From assembly GCA_002840535.1 (NCBI GenBank), contig PHBH01000037.1, forward strand, positions 1 to 64,000: a stretch of DNA of 64,000 nucleotides. The letters are read 5' to 3'. The position numbers and the translations under genes were made by a program. The notes under the pieces were generated by a model. It did not search any database, was not told the origin of the DNA, and saw only the letters and a list, made by a program, of their open reading frames with translations. The stretch comes from Deltaproteobacteria bacterium HGW-Deltaproteobacteria-15 (lineage in GTDB: Bacteria; Desulfobacterota; DSM-4660; Desulfatiglandales; HGW-15). Below are positions 35,221 to 44,921 of this stretch, in pieces; position 1 is the stretch's first letter; every line of letters starts with the position of its first letter.

Positions 35221-37908
35221 ATGGGTGATACCCGATTCATCAGCAGGACGCCTTCCCTTTCAAAGAGCCAGGACTATGGTTTTTTGCGCTCCAGGGGGTT
35301 GAAGTACATCGAAAGACTGGCCCATGAGCTGTGGACGGACTACAATATACACGATCCGGGTATCACTATCCTGGAACTGCTCTGCTATGCGATCACCGAT
35401 CTAGGCTACCGCACCGGGTACGACATCAAGGACATCCTTACGGAGGAGCGTCAGGGAGTTCAGGTGATCGACCCTGACCACCGCCAGTTTCATACAGCCA
35501 GGGAAATCCTCACCAACTCTCCTGTGACCTTCGATGACTTTCGGAAAATCTTGATGGACACCAAGGGGGTGAAGAATGCCTGGATCGCGCGGCACACCGC
35601 TGTCCAATATTCTTTGCATACTCGGGAAAGAAGGCTCGTGCTGGATGATCATGGGGAGGCTCCCTGCGTCACTGCACTGGATCCGCTAAACGGGTTGCAC
35701 GATGTCTTTATCGAATACGACGAATCCGTCACGGGGGAAGAAAGCCGAAGCGAAGTCCTCGGCAGAGTCAGAGACAAACTCTTTTCTAATCGCAATCTTT
35801 GCGAAGACATCGTGCGGATCTGCGATCTGGAAAAGGAGGAGGTTGCGGTCTGTGCCGACATCGAGGTGAGCACCGACGCAGATGTCGATGCATTATTGGC
35901 CGAAATTTTTTACCGCCTCGAAAACCATATTTCTCCTCCAGTCAGGTTCTATACCCTGCAGGAACTCCTTGCGAAGGGCAAGCCGATCGAAGAGATCTTC
36001 GAGGGTCCAGCCTTGGATCACGGGTTCATCGATGACGACGAATTTCGGGCCATAAGGCGGCGGTGTGAAATACGAGCGTCGGATATCGTCGATCTCCTGA
36101 TGGAGAAAGATCTCGCCCAGGTGATTGCAGTACGGAACATGTCGCTCCTGAGCTTTGTCGATCACAAGCTCCGCCTTCAGGAAAGCTGGATTCTGCCTCT
36201 CGCCACCGACAGGTTCCGCGCCCCGATATTCAGCCCCGGCAAGTCCAAGATCGTTTTCTTCAAGAACGGTCTTCCTTACTTCGCCAACCGTGACCGGGCC
36301 CTGGAATTGCTGAAAACGAAGCATGCCGCCGAAGGAAGATTGAAGCTCAATGCGGATAAGGCTGATCTGCAAATCCCTGTTGGGCAGGACGGTGCTCTTG
36401 GCGAATACTTCCCGATACAGAACGAGCTGCCTGCCGTATACGGCGTAGGGGATGTTGGGGTGCCCGCATCTGAACCACCCCTCCGAAAGGCCCAGTCAAA
36501 ACAACTGAAAGCGTACCTGCTCTTTTTCGAACAGCTCCTGGCGAACTATCTGGCCCAGCTCGAGCACGTACCTGAGCTTTTCTCCTGGGAAACTGTTGAG
36601 GGGCCCACCTATTTCACGCAGAAGATCACGGGAAAGGACATCAAAAACATCGAGGAGATCTACAACGGGGATGCCGACCTGGTGAAAAAGTTCAAGCAGG
36701 AACCCGGTCCCTCGAAAGACGATCCTTTCAAAGAGGCGCTTCAGGAGATTATCGAGACGGAAAAGATCCAGAAAGACCGCAGAGGCCGATTCCTGGATCA
36801 CCTGATCGGGAGGTTTTGTGAGGACTTCACGGAATACAGTCTGCTGATGTACAGCATGTATAGAGATGACGACCAGATCCAGCCGCGTATCCTCAAAGAA
36901 AAGAGAGCCTTCCTGGAAGAGTACCCGGCAGCGAGCAGGGAGCGTGGTACTGCCTTCGATTATCGCTCCCCGGGCATCTCCGGATACCAGCGCCGCGTCT
37001 ACCGCCTCCTTGGTATCGATGATGTGCGGCTCCGAAATCTTGCTTTAGACCGTCTCCGACTGCAGGAGAGTACTGAGGGCAAATGGCAGTTTGTGCTCAC
37101 CGACGAGCAAAGGCGCCCCTTGTTCAAGAGCATTGCAGGAACCCGCCACACCATCGAAGCCTTCCTGGACTTCACGCTGAACATTGCAGAGAAGATTCTG
37201 GTCCGGCAGAACAGGAACACCGGGACTGAAGAACTCTATTACCCGTGTCCTCAAAAAGGTATGAAGCGGGAGGTGGTAATCGGGCAGACTACCGCCGAGA
37301 AAGACGCCAAGGACAAGACACTTGAATACCTGAAGCAATATGCAGAATCGGAAGGATTTCACCTGGTAGAGCACATCCTCCTGCGGCCGCGGACGAAAGC
37401 CGATCCCTTCATGCCCGTACAGTTGGATGAATCCGGGGAACGCTGCTGTCCGGACGTAGAGGATCCCTATTCCTTCAGGGCCACCATCGTGCTCCCCGCC
37501 TGGCCGAAGCGGTTCAGGGACATGCGGTTCCGAAAATTCGTCGAGGATACGCTCCGGAGAGAAGCACCGGCCTACATCTTTCTCAAGATCTGCTGGATCA
37601 GCCACCATCAGATGAATGAGTTCGAGGGTTGCTACGGCGAGTGGTCAGCGCAGTTGGCAAAGCTCGAACCCCGCCTAGGACTTTGTCCGAGAAAAGGAGA
37701 CAAACTGAAGTCTTCTCCAATGAGCGGTGGTCTCCCACTCCCGGACGGTAAGGATGACGTTTCCTACACTGCCGCGCTCACAAAGCTGATTGCAATTCTT
37801 CATGAGCTGGTAACGATATACCCGGCAGCGAGCCTGCACGACTGCACGGACACTTCGGGGGATGAACCTCAAGTCACATTGAACAACACAAATCTGGGGA
37901 CCTTCTGA
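35221..37908 (+). CDS. eCIS baseplate protein (Pvc12-like)
   Basis: 895 residues. The start MGDTRFISRTPSLSKSQDYGFLRSRGLKYIERLAHELWTDYNIHDPGITILELLCYAITDLGYR is the conserved opening of Pvc12/Afp12, the wedge partner of the J-like protein. The central part contains AYLLFFEQLLANYLAQLEHVPELFSW, and the C-terminal part contains FHLVEHILLRPRTKADPF and FRDMRFRKFVEDTLRREAPAYIFLKICWI, also typical. There is no signal peptide or membrane segment. It follows the J-like gene by 42 bp; the ribosome binding site is weak. Confidence 0.9.
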   Translation: MGDTRFISRTPSLSKSQDYGFLRSRGLKYIERLAHELWTDYNIHDPGITILELLCYAITDLGYRTGYDIKDILTEERQGVQVIDPDHRQFHTAREILTNSPVTFDDFRKILMDTKGVKNAWIARHTAVQYSLHTRERRLVLDDHGEAPCVTALDPLNGLHDVFIEYDESVTGEESRSEVLGRVRDKLFSNRNLCEDIVRICDLEKEEVAVCADIEVSTDADVDALLAEIFYRLENHISPPVRFYTLQELLAKGKPIEEIFEGPALDHGFIDDDEFRAIRRRCEIRASDIVDLLMEKDLAQVIAVRNMSLLSFVDHKLRLQESWILPLATDRFRAPIFSPGKSKIVFFKNGLPYFANRDRALELLKTKHAAEGRLKLNADKADLQIPVGQDGALGEYFPIQNELPAVYGVGDVGVPASEPPLRKAQSKQLKAYLLFFEQLLANYLAQLEHVPELFSWETVEGPTYFTQKITGKDIKNIEEIYNGDADLVKKFKQEPGPSKDDPFKEALQEIIETEKIQKDRRGRFLDHLIGRFCEDFTEYSLLMYSMYRDDDQIQPRILKEKRAFLEEYPAASRERGTAFDYRSPGISGYQRRVYRLLGIDDVRLRNLALDRLRLQESTEGKWQFVLTDEQRRPLFKSIAGTRHTIEAFLDFTLNIAEKILVRQNRNTGTEELYYPCPQKGMKREVVIGQTTAEKDAKDKTLEYLKQYAESEGFHLVEHILLRPRTKADPFMPVQLDESGERCCPDVEDPYSFRATIVLPAWPKRFRDMRFRKFVEDTLRREAPAYIFLKICWISHHQMNEFEGCYGEWSAQLAKLEPRLGLCPRKGDKLKSSPMSGGLPLPDGKDDVSYTAALTKLIAILHELVTIYPAASLHDCTDTSGDEPQVTLNNTNLGTF

Positions 37909-37926
37909 CCGCGAGAGGTGCGAACC

Positions 37927-40900
37927 ATGGAAGCAATCAAGGACTTCTTTCCGCATTTTGTACCGAACCAGTTGCTGACCGACAGCCAGCTGAACGACTT
38001 GCGGGACTACCTGGATCGGCAGGAACGGCTGACGCGCATCCGGATCGCGGGCATCGGCATCGTTTGCGGCCTCCATTGGGAGATTGTTGCTGGACCCCAT
38101 CTCGTTATCCATCCCGGTTTCGGCATCACCTCCGACGGATATTTGCTCGAGATCGATGCGGACCTCACGTCTCGTACCTATACCCATTACCGGACTTACA
38201 GAGACCCTGACGTAGACGAGGACAGGAAAACCCCTCAATATAGAAACTGGCGGAAATCTGGCGATTTCAAGGGGCAGGCGGACATCATCGAGCTGCTGCA
38301 CCAGAAGGCCATGTCCGTTCAACCCGCCCCCGAAGCCGACCCGATCGATACCCAAGCGCAAAAGGATCGCGTCCTCGTGCTCTACCTGGAGCGCAACCCC
38401 GTAGACCTCAACTCATGCCTGGTGACCGATTGCAATAACAAGGGTCGGAAGATCGAATTCAATGTCCGCGCACTGCTGTTCCCAAAGGATACCCTGAACA
38501 AGATTCAAGACTCCCCAAGGGAACTGAAGCTCTCGCACATCCCGCGGCTACATACGAAGATGCCATTGGATGCATTGGCCAAAATCACCGATGTGAGTGA
38601 ACTCAATGAGGCCTATCGCGCCATCGTCTCGGAAAACATGGGACCTCTTTTCTCGAACATAGTGTCTCTCTTCGAGAATTATGGAAAGTTTCTTAACATC
38701 AACCTGAATGCCCATGAGGTTCTGGACCTCCTCAGAAAACGAATCGAGGAAATCTGGAAAAGTACAGGATGCAATCAGTACCACTATGATTTGCTCAAAG
38801 ACCTCTCCTGCGCCTACAACGAGGCGCTGACCGCCGCCTGCACACTCATACCCGGATGCTTTCCAGGGAACGATTTTCCGCGCCACCTGATGTTAGGGGC
38901 AATGGATAGAACACCCCGCTACCGCAACGAATTTCTCTCGTCCCCTGTCCGGAACGTGATACAGGGAGACCTTGAGCGGGTCCGCAAGCTCTTCGAGCGG
39001 ATTGTCGCAATGGCGGAAGGTTTCGATCCAGATCTACCGAAAGAGATCCGACTTACCCCCAGCCATACAGAGCTTCACCCGCTCGGCGCCCGTGCCCTTC
39101 CCTTCTACTACAAACCTGGCGATCAAGAGGACCCCAAGTCCCTGCAAAGCCTTTGGCAGCCAAGGCTCCCGTGCACGACTGAGGAACTACGGTCCTATCA
39201 TTCTAAAGAGGAGAAAACAGGGTTCGACTACCTTTACAATCAGTCCTCCTTTATCCGAATCGAGGGGCATCTGGGGCGGGAAAGCAAGGCCGCCTACGAG
39301 GAGATTGCAAACCTGCGTAGAAAAACAAATGTCGAATTCGAAGTCATCGAGACTTTTCTGCAGGATCCCGACTCCGATCACCAAGAGCGCGCAGAAGAAC
39401 TTAAGCAGTTCGAAAATCAACGCGCTGAACAGATCGATGAACTTCGTAAAGCTCTCAGTGAAATTGACAAGAAAAAACAAGCCAAGACGCGCCGTAAGGA
39501 TATCCAGGAGATCTTCAAACAGATCGCAGAGGGGAAGAAGGATCTGACGGAAAGCAGCAGGCGATGGGCACAAAGAAGGTCAGGAAGGAAGCTCTACTGC
39601 GACACGAGCCATCTCGAAGCAGACTACCTTGAGTTGAGAACCGGTTTGCTTTGCGCATTCCACGAACTGCTTGGACATCTCGTGAAATTGACCGCCGCAA
39701 CAGAAGTAAACCGTGACCTGCTAACAACAGATGAGGCGAAGAAAAGGTTATCTTATTTCAAAAATCAGCTTCAACGACTTGCCGAGGAACGGCTCCTCAA
39801 GGAGATTATTTCCACCACCGAAAGGAATCAGCTCCCGCAAGACCCGCTGACTTTCATAAAAGAATGGCGAGATGGTAAAGCTGACCTATTTCAGCTATTC
39901 GCCAAGTCATTGAAAGATGCAGAAGCAGGGATTGAGGGCTTCATCGGCTCCTACTTACACCTGAGGTTGTCCGAAATTGAGCAAACACCGTTAATCAGGG
40001 ACTACAAGGAGGTTGTCAGCGATCTCGTAGAGGTGCTTCTGCTCTCTCATATGGTCGAGTATGCAGTCACGGGCGGAACACCTAAAGACTTGCCTCCTGA
40101 TGCAAGGTCTCCTGGCGGCGTCGAGTGGAGGCATGCTATCGACTCCCTGTTGCGGATGCTCGGGTGTTGTTTGCATGCACACCTTTCGGCCGTTTTCTAT
40201 CAGTACGACTACGCTCGTAAAACCGATATCAGCCTCTTTCGAAACCTTGTGCAAGCTGTTGACGGCATAGAGCACACGTCTGGTGTCAACAAAGGCGGAA
40301 CATACATACTTCTGTGCGACAGTCCAAACCAGGAGAGCAAGCCGATTGTAGTTGGGGACCTTTCCTTGGCCGGCAGACCCCCATGCTGCTGCCATTACGA
40401 TGCCCAGAAAATCCCTCTCCCCCTCGTGGCATTACCAGATTACCGGGTAATATTTCTCGAGCCAAAGCCAGATACTCATGACAAAGAGTTCTATGAAGTT
40501 TCTGCCAAAATTCCCATTCTTTCAAATGATTACGACCCGAACGTTTTTGATTCAAAAGCACACGTTAGAAACAACATGAAGGTAACCATCCCAGGAAACC
40601 AAGCAGACATGCAAGGAAGCGTGAAATTGGAGGACGGTATTATCCATTATTTTCTCAAGGACCCAAAGCCAGGCAAAACTGATCGGTTCAAGTATCACAT
40701 CGAGTCAGTTTTCGGAACATTTCCTGGCGATACAGCCGACGTAATGATTCTTTTCCTACATCAGCCAAAGCCAGCCAACCAACCAGGAGCTATTACAGGC
40801 TACGTCTATTACGATCCCAGGATTCCTGCGGAGGGAGTAAAGGTCTTTATCCCAAACACGACTTGGGAGGCTACGATTGCGAAGGATGGGAGTTTCACCA

Positions 40901-41793
40901 TTTCAGGCCTTCCGGAGGGAGATCATAATGTTAGAGTTGATGTAAAGGGCTATGGACACGAGGCCATCATCGCATCAGTTAAATGGGGCCAGCCATCAAA
41001 ACCACTCGAAATTATACTTCGCAAATGCGGTTCAATCGAAGGCACCGTCAAATACAAGGATGATGGTCCTGTAGACAGTGCGCAGGTGCGGGTTTCTGAT
41101 GCAAACTATACTACAACTGATGCAAAAGGCCATTTCTGGATAAGAGATTTAGTGAAAGGGACGTATAAGATTAGAGTAAACAAACTAGGCTCTAAACCTG
41201 CCGTGATCGATGGAATTGAGGTAAGCTGGGACAATACGACTATTGTTCCAAGAGACATTGAGCTTGTCCGAGACCTCGGCCGTGTCATGGGAAGTGTTCG
41301 GTTTGAGAATCTCTATCCTGCTAAGTTTGTTGATGTTGTTATAGGAGAAGGCCACAAGACTCGTACCTACGATAGCGGGAAATTCGACTTAGCTGACATA
41401 CCCGAAGGTACTTGGGACGTTACAGTCACCATAGAAGGTTTTACTCATTATGATACCAGTGTTGATGTATTTTCAGGCCTAACCACAAAATGCTCCCCAC
41501 TTACGCTATATAAATTGCCAGCTCTTGAAGTAAGAGTTGTCTCTCTTCCTCACCTACCGAATAGCAGTCCTCCTATTCAGGACGTTTCGGTAACCATTAC
41601 CAATAAGGCGAGTGGATGGTACAAGCGCTCTAGCACCGATGACCAGGGGCGTGTAATCTTCTCGTTAACGCCTGGAGCCTACACTATAGCATTAAGAAAG
41701 AAAGGATATGTTAATCAGGACATTCCTGAGGTGAGGGTGGAGCAAGGCCAGCATTTTCATGAACAATACACTCTTCTTCATAGTAATCAATAA
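37927..41793 (+). CDS. Large eCIS surface/fibre-like protein with carboxypeptidase-regulatory-like repeats
   Basis: 1288 residues. The N-terminus (FFPHFVPNQLLTDSQLNDLRDYLDRQERLTRIRIAGIGIVCGLHWEIV) resembles an attachment domain found in other eCIS clusters. A coiled coil covers about residues 460-545 (many E, K, Q). From about residue 950 to the end come four Ig-like carboxypeptidase-regulatory repeats: GYVYYDPRIPAEGVKVFIP, GTVKYKDDGPVDSAQVRVS, GSVRFENLYPAKFVDVVIG and VTITNKASGWYKRSSTDDQG. The DNA from about 39.7 kb onward is clearly richer in A and T than the rest of the operon. Its place between the Pvc12 and tape-measure genes is the position of the fibre gene, so host contact is a likely role. 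The ATG at 37927 follows GAGAGGTG. Confidence 0.8.
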   Translation: MEAIKDFFPHFVPNQLLTDSQLNDLRDYLDRQERLTRIRIAGIGIVCGLHWEIVAGPHLVIHPGFGITSDGYLLEIDADLTSRTYTHYRTYRDPDVDEDRKTPQYRNWRKSGDFKGQADIIELLHQKAMSVQPAPEADPIDTQAQKDRVLVLYLERNPVDLNSCLVTDCNNKGRKIEFNVRALLFPKDTLNKIQDSPRELKLSHIPRLHTKMPLDALAKITDVSELNEAYRAIVSENMGPLFSNIVSLFENYGKFLNINLNAHEVLDLLRKRIEEIWKSTGCNQYHYDLLKDLSCAYNEALTAACTLIPGCFPGNDFPRHLMLGAMDRTPRYRNEFLSSPVRNVIQGDLERVRKLFERIVAMAEGFDPDLPKEIRLTPSHTELHPLGARALPFYYKPGDQEDPKSLQSLWQPRLPCTTEELRSYHSKEEKTGFDYLYNQSSFIRIEGHLGRESKAAYEEIANLRRKTNVEFEVIETFLQDPDSDHQERAEELKQFENQRAEQIDELRKALSEIDKKKQAKTRRKDIQEIFKQIAEGKKDLTESSRRWAQRRSGRKLYCDTSHLEADYLELRTGLLCAFHELLGHLVKLTAATEVNRDLLTTDEAKKRLSYFKNQLQRLAEERLLKEIISTTERNQLPQDPLTFIKEWRDGKADLFQLFAKSLKDAEAGIEGFIGSYLHLRLSEIEQTPLIRDYKEVVSDLVEVLLLSHMVEYAVTGGTPKDLPPDARSPGGVEWRHAIDSLLRMLGCCLHAHLSAVFYQYDYARKTDISLFRNLVQAVDGIEHTSGVNKGGTYILLCDSPNQESKPIVVGDLSLAGRPPCCCHYDAQKIPLPLVALPDYRVIFLEPKPDTHDKEFYEVSAKIPILSNDYDPNVFDSKAHVRNNMKVTIPGNQADMQGSVKLEDGIIHYFLKDPKPGKTDRFKYHIESVFGTFPGDTADVMILFLHQPKPANQPGAITGYVYYDPRIPAEGVKVFIPNTTWEATIAKDGSFTISGLPEGDHNVRVDVKGYGHEAIIASVKWGQPSKPLEIILRKCGSIEGTVKYKDDGPVDSAQVRVSDANYTTTDAKGHFWIRDLVKGTYKIRVNKLGSKPAVIDGIEVSWDNTTIVPRDIELVRDLGRVMGSVRFENLYPAKFVDVVIGEGHKTRTYDSGKFDLADIPEGTWDVTVTIEGFTHYDTSVDVFSGLTTKCSPLTLYKLPALEVRVVSLPHLPNSSPPIQDVSVTITNKASGWYKRSSTDDQGRVIFSLTPGAYTIALRKKGYVNQDIPEVRVEQGQHFHEQYTLLHSNQ

Positions 41794-41841
41794 AGATTAT
41801 CATCGAGGACGTTTTGCTTAGGGATACTTGATTAGTTTCAG

Positions 41842-43518
41842 ATGATACACCTCATACAGAAACTGGTAATCGAGATCCTTTCGAAGGGAAGTCTCAATTT
41901 CCTTGGAGGGGACGTACGGACTTTTTTTCTCGGCATGACAGTAGATACCATGGATCAGGTGTTCTCCCAATTTATTGGTGAAAATGAAGTAGCATTCTTC
42001 GGAGGAATTACATTGAATTTGGGAACCCTTTCTGCTGATTTTTTGGAGAAAACTTTTGTCGAGGGCGTCCGTTTCCGGCTGAGCGAAATATTGGCCAGAG
42101 AGCTACTTCATCCTAAAGAAGCAACTGCAGACTCACAGAGAAGGGTCTTAACGCTGCCTGCATCAAAACTGGAAGCCGTGCGGTACTTCTTACAGACGGG
42201 GCTGTTCCCCTGGTGGAAAGCCGAGTCTTCGAAGGCTGATCCGGAAGCGGTACTAATGGAAGTCCTCGATGAATCGCCGCAAGAACTATTTGCCATGCTG
42301 AAAGAGCGGTGCCCTGAAGCGGTGATCAAAAGGATGGAACGGCAATTTTCGACCAGTGCGCTTAGGCGCATTGTCTCGATTCTAGTTTCTTCGGCCGAAG
42401 GCGCAATCCTTCCTTTAATGTCGTACTGGGTGCGCCTTATCGAATCAATGAAGTCATCTTCAGCCGCGATCGGCGATGTCGTTCGGTTCGTCCATGCTTG
42501 TGCGATCGACTCATTGCTCAGGAGTCCGGGGCCTGCTTGCTCAGCCGTATCGCAATTCATCTTTTCGGCCCTTGCAAAGGCAATGAATCTTCCCCCGGAA
42601 GTGCTCCTCGGTCGCCTCGAGGCTGCAGCCAAGCTCGTTCTGCCGGATGCGAGCCCATTGAGAACATGGCTTGACACGGCTCAACACCTCCGTCAGCCCG
42701 AAAGGCAACCCGCTCCTCAAGTCAACCTCAGATCGTCCGATGCGAAGTCGGCAGAAAGAAGTGTGCCCACCAGCGTGCAAGTACGAGCTCATAATGGCTT
42801 CGACAATAGAGATTTGGCTAGCGAGCAATCAAAAACCGAGGACCTACAAGATTCAGTGATAGATCATGTGGAAGAGTCGCACTTTTCGAAAGACGGATCA
42901 CGTGGAAGATTACAGGGCGAACACTCAACAGCGGCGGAATCTGCTCGGGCTTCTTCGACCGGGCAACCCCCACTCACTTCGTCCGAACCGACATCCGAAT
43001 CTTTCGTGAATTCTCCGATAGATACTGTTTACATCGAAAATGCGGGTCTGGTACTCCTTTGGCCGTTCCTGCCACGCTTCTTGGAAGCGATCGGCCTCGT
43101 TTCCAAAGGACGCTTCGTCTCTCCCGCGGCACAAGAGCGAAGCGTTCTGATCCTCCAGTATCTTGCAACAGGAGTCGCGGAGTCGCCTGAACACCTTCTC
43201 ATCTTGAACAAGATTCTCTGCGGATGGCCTACAAGCGAATCGGTGCTGAGACAGGTGGAGCCCACCGGAATTGAAATGCATGAATCCGACGAGTTGCTCC
43301 GTTCGGTTGTGGCTCACTGGAAACCTCTTAAAGGAACTTCTGTAGACGGCTTTCGTGCCGCATTTCTGCGGCGCGAGGGCCGGCTTGAACGACAGGAAGC
43401 CGGCTGGAAACTGACATTGCAGCGCGTCGGCTACGACGTGGTGCTGGAAAGCCTGCCATGGGCAATCGGTTGTGTGGGGCTGCCATGGATGACGGAACCG
43501 CTGTTCGTGGAGTGGTAA
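41842..43518 (+). CDS. eCIS tape measure protein (Pvc14-like, CIS_TMP)
   Basis: 558 residues. The start HLIQKLVIEILSKG and the C-terminal part (AGLVLLWPFLPRFLEAIGLV, AAQERSVLILQYLATG, HLLILNKILCGWP, LLRSVVAHWKPLKGTSVDGFRAAFLRREGRLERQEAGWKL) match the contractile-injection-system tape measure family. The middle (residues about 290-390) is Ser/Glu-rich and low in complexity. The protein sets the tube length and may line it. The last 61 bases overlap the AAA+ gene in another frame. Confidence 0.88.
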   Translation: MIHLIQKLVIEILSKGSLNFLGGDVRTFFLGMTVDTMDQVFSQFIGENEVAFFGGITLNLGTLSADFLEKTFVEGVRFRLSEILARELLHPKEATADSQRRVLTLPASKLEAVRYFLQTGLFPWWKAESSKADPEAVLMEVLDESPQELFAMLKERCPEAVIKRMERQFSTSALRRIVSILVSSAEGAILPLMSYWVRLIESMKSSSAAIGDVVRFVHACAIDSLLRSPGPACSAVSQFIFSALAKAMNLPPEVLLGRLEAAAKLVLPDASPLRTWLDTAQHLRQPERQPAPQVNLRSSDAKSAERSVPTSVQVRAHNGFDNRDLASEQSKTEDLQDSVIDHVEESHFSKDGSRGRLQGEHSTAAESARASSTGQPPLTSSEPTSESFVNSPIDTVYIENAGLVLLWPFLPRFLEAIGLVSKGRFVSPAAQERSVLILQYLATGVAESPEHLLILNKILCGWPTSESVLRQVEPTGIEMHESDELLRSVVAHWKPLKGTSVDGFRAAFLRREGRLERQEAGWKLTLQRVGYDVVLESLPWAIGCVGLPWMTEPLFVEW

Positions 43519-44873
43519 CGGACCAAGCTCCCGCCCGGCATGCAGCCAATGCCGCAGCGCTGGAGAAGGACCTTCAATGGCTCTCGCAGGTCATCGAGGC
43601 GAGGGTGCGGCGCGGGCAAGGAAGCTCCACGGGAAAAGACATTTGGGATATCCCGGCACCTCGGTTCAATGGAGAGGAGTCCCTTTATTCCAGCTTTCTC
43701 CGGCATTACGAGATGAGCGCAGAAGAGCGGCTCGCGGTTCTCCTGGCGCTCGCCCCCCATGTTCGTCCGGAGACCCTGGACGGGCTCTTCCATGCCAACG
43801 AGCAACTCGGCCGCGGCCATACCGAGTTCGGGGGCATCCAGGGGAGGATGCACGGAGGTTTTCTGCCGACGGGAGAGACCCTGCTTTTCCTCCTTGCCGG
43901 AAACGACCTCACCCGCCGTTTCGCTTGTCAGCGCATCTTCGACCGCGATCACTTCTTTGCCCGACACAACATCCTTCGGCTCGAAACCGCCCCGGCAGGG
44001 GAACCCATGATGAGCGGCCAACTCGTACTTGCGGATGAGATCGTCGATTTCGTTACAGGGGGAGAGCTGCGCAAGCCGGACTTCAGCCGCGATTTTCCTG
44101 CCAAGCTGATTACGACCGAGATGAGTTGGGAAGATCTGGTGCTCGCCCCCGGAACCCTGGACCAGATCAAGGAGCTGGAAGCCTGGATCAAGTTCGAGCC
44201 TGTGCTGATGAACGACTGGGGTCTGGAGCGCCGCCTTCGCCCAGGCTACCGCTGTCTTTTTCATGGTCCGCCGGGGACCGGAAAGACGCTTACGGCCACA
44301 GTGATCGGCAAGCGGTTGAACCTGGACGTCTACCGCGTGGCCCTCTCCAGCGTGATTTCGAAGTATATCGGCGAAACCGAAAAGAACCTCGAGCGCATCT
44401 TCGGCCGTGCCGAGAACATGAGATGCATCCTCTTCTTTGACGAGGCCGACGCCCTGTTCGGGAAGCGGACAACCGTCAGCGATGCCCATGACCGCTACGC
44501 CAATCAGGAGGTCTCCTATCTGCTCCAGAGAATCGAAGACTTTGCCGGCGTCGTGATCCTCGCCTCAAATTTCATCGGCAATATGGACGAAGCCTTTATG
44601 AGGCGCTTTCAGGCGGCGGTACATTTCCCCATGCCGAATGTCGAGGAGCGCCACCGTCTGTGGAGAGACAGCTTGTCAAAGAAATGCCTGCTGGAGAAGG
44701 GCTTGAAGCTCGACGAGCTTTCCTGCCGCTATGAGCTCTCCGGGGGCGCTATCATGAACGTCGTTCGCTATGCTTCCCTCATGGCGCTCGCGGAAGGCTC
44801 AAACGTGATACGCCATTGCGAACTGATGAACGGGATCCGCAGGGAACTGCAGAAGGACGGGAAGACGATCTGA
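43458..44873 (+). CDS. AAA+ ATPase (Pvc15-like)
   Basis: 471 residues. Walker A GPPGTGKT lies at residues 270-277 and Walker B ILFFDEADALFG at about 325. The second region (SYLLQRIEDFAGVVILASNFIGNMDEAFMRRFQAAVHFPMPNVEERHRLW) has the arginine-finger layout of membrane-type AAA proteins. The N-terminal 180 residues are the adaptor part seen in Pvc15/Afp15. In PVC this ATPase is required to load the cargo and to assemble the particle. It starts inside the tape-measure gene; the ATG at 43485 is an alternative. The payload gene follows 48 bp later. Confidence 0.93.
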   Translation: MGNRLCGAAMDDGTAVRGVVTDQAPARHAANAAALEKDLQWLSQVIEARVRRGQGSSTGKDIWDIPAPRFNGEESLYSSFLRHYEMSAEERLAVLLALAPHVRPETLDGLFHANEQLGRGHTEFGGIQGRMHGGFLPTGETLLFLLAGNDLTRRFACQRIFDRDHFFARHNILRLETAPAGEPMMSGQLVLADEIVDFVTGGELRKPDFSRDFPAKLITTEMSWEDLVLAPGTLDQIKELEAWIKFEPVLMNDWGLERRLRPGYRCLFHGPPGTGKTLTATVIGKRLNLDVYRVALSSVISKYIGETEKNLERIFGRAENMRCILFFDEADALFGKRTTVSDAHDRYANQEVSYLLQRIEDFAGVVILASNFIGNMDEAFMRRFQAAVHFPMPNVEERHRLWRDSLSKKCLLEKGLKLDELSCRYELSGGAIMNVVRYASLMALAEGSNVIRHCELMNGIRRELQKDGKTI

Positions 44874-44921
44874 TTTCGGCCGTCTGCACGGCCGGAGAAT
44901 CCTACTGACGAGAGATCGAGT

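Noticed and set aside
23714-44873. Type VI secretion system or ordinary prophage tail
   Set aside because: No TssB/C pair, TssJLM or ClpV, and no phage head, lysis or portal genes; DUF4255, DUF5908, the tape-measure family and the AAA+ ATPase point to eCIS.
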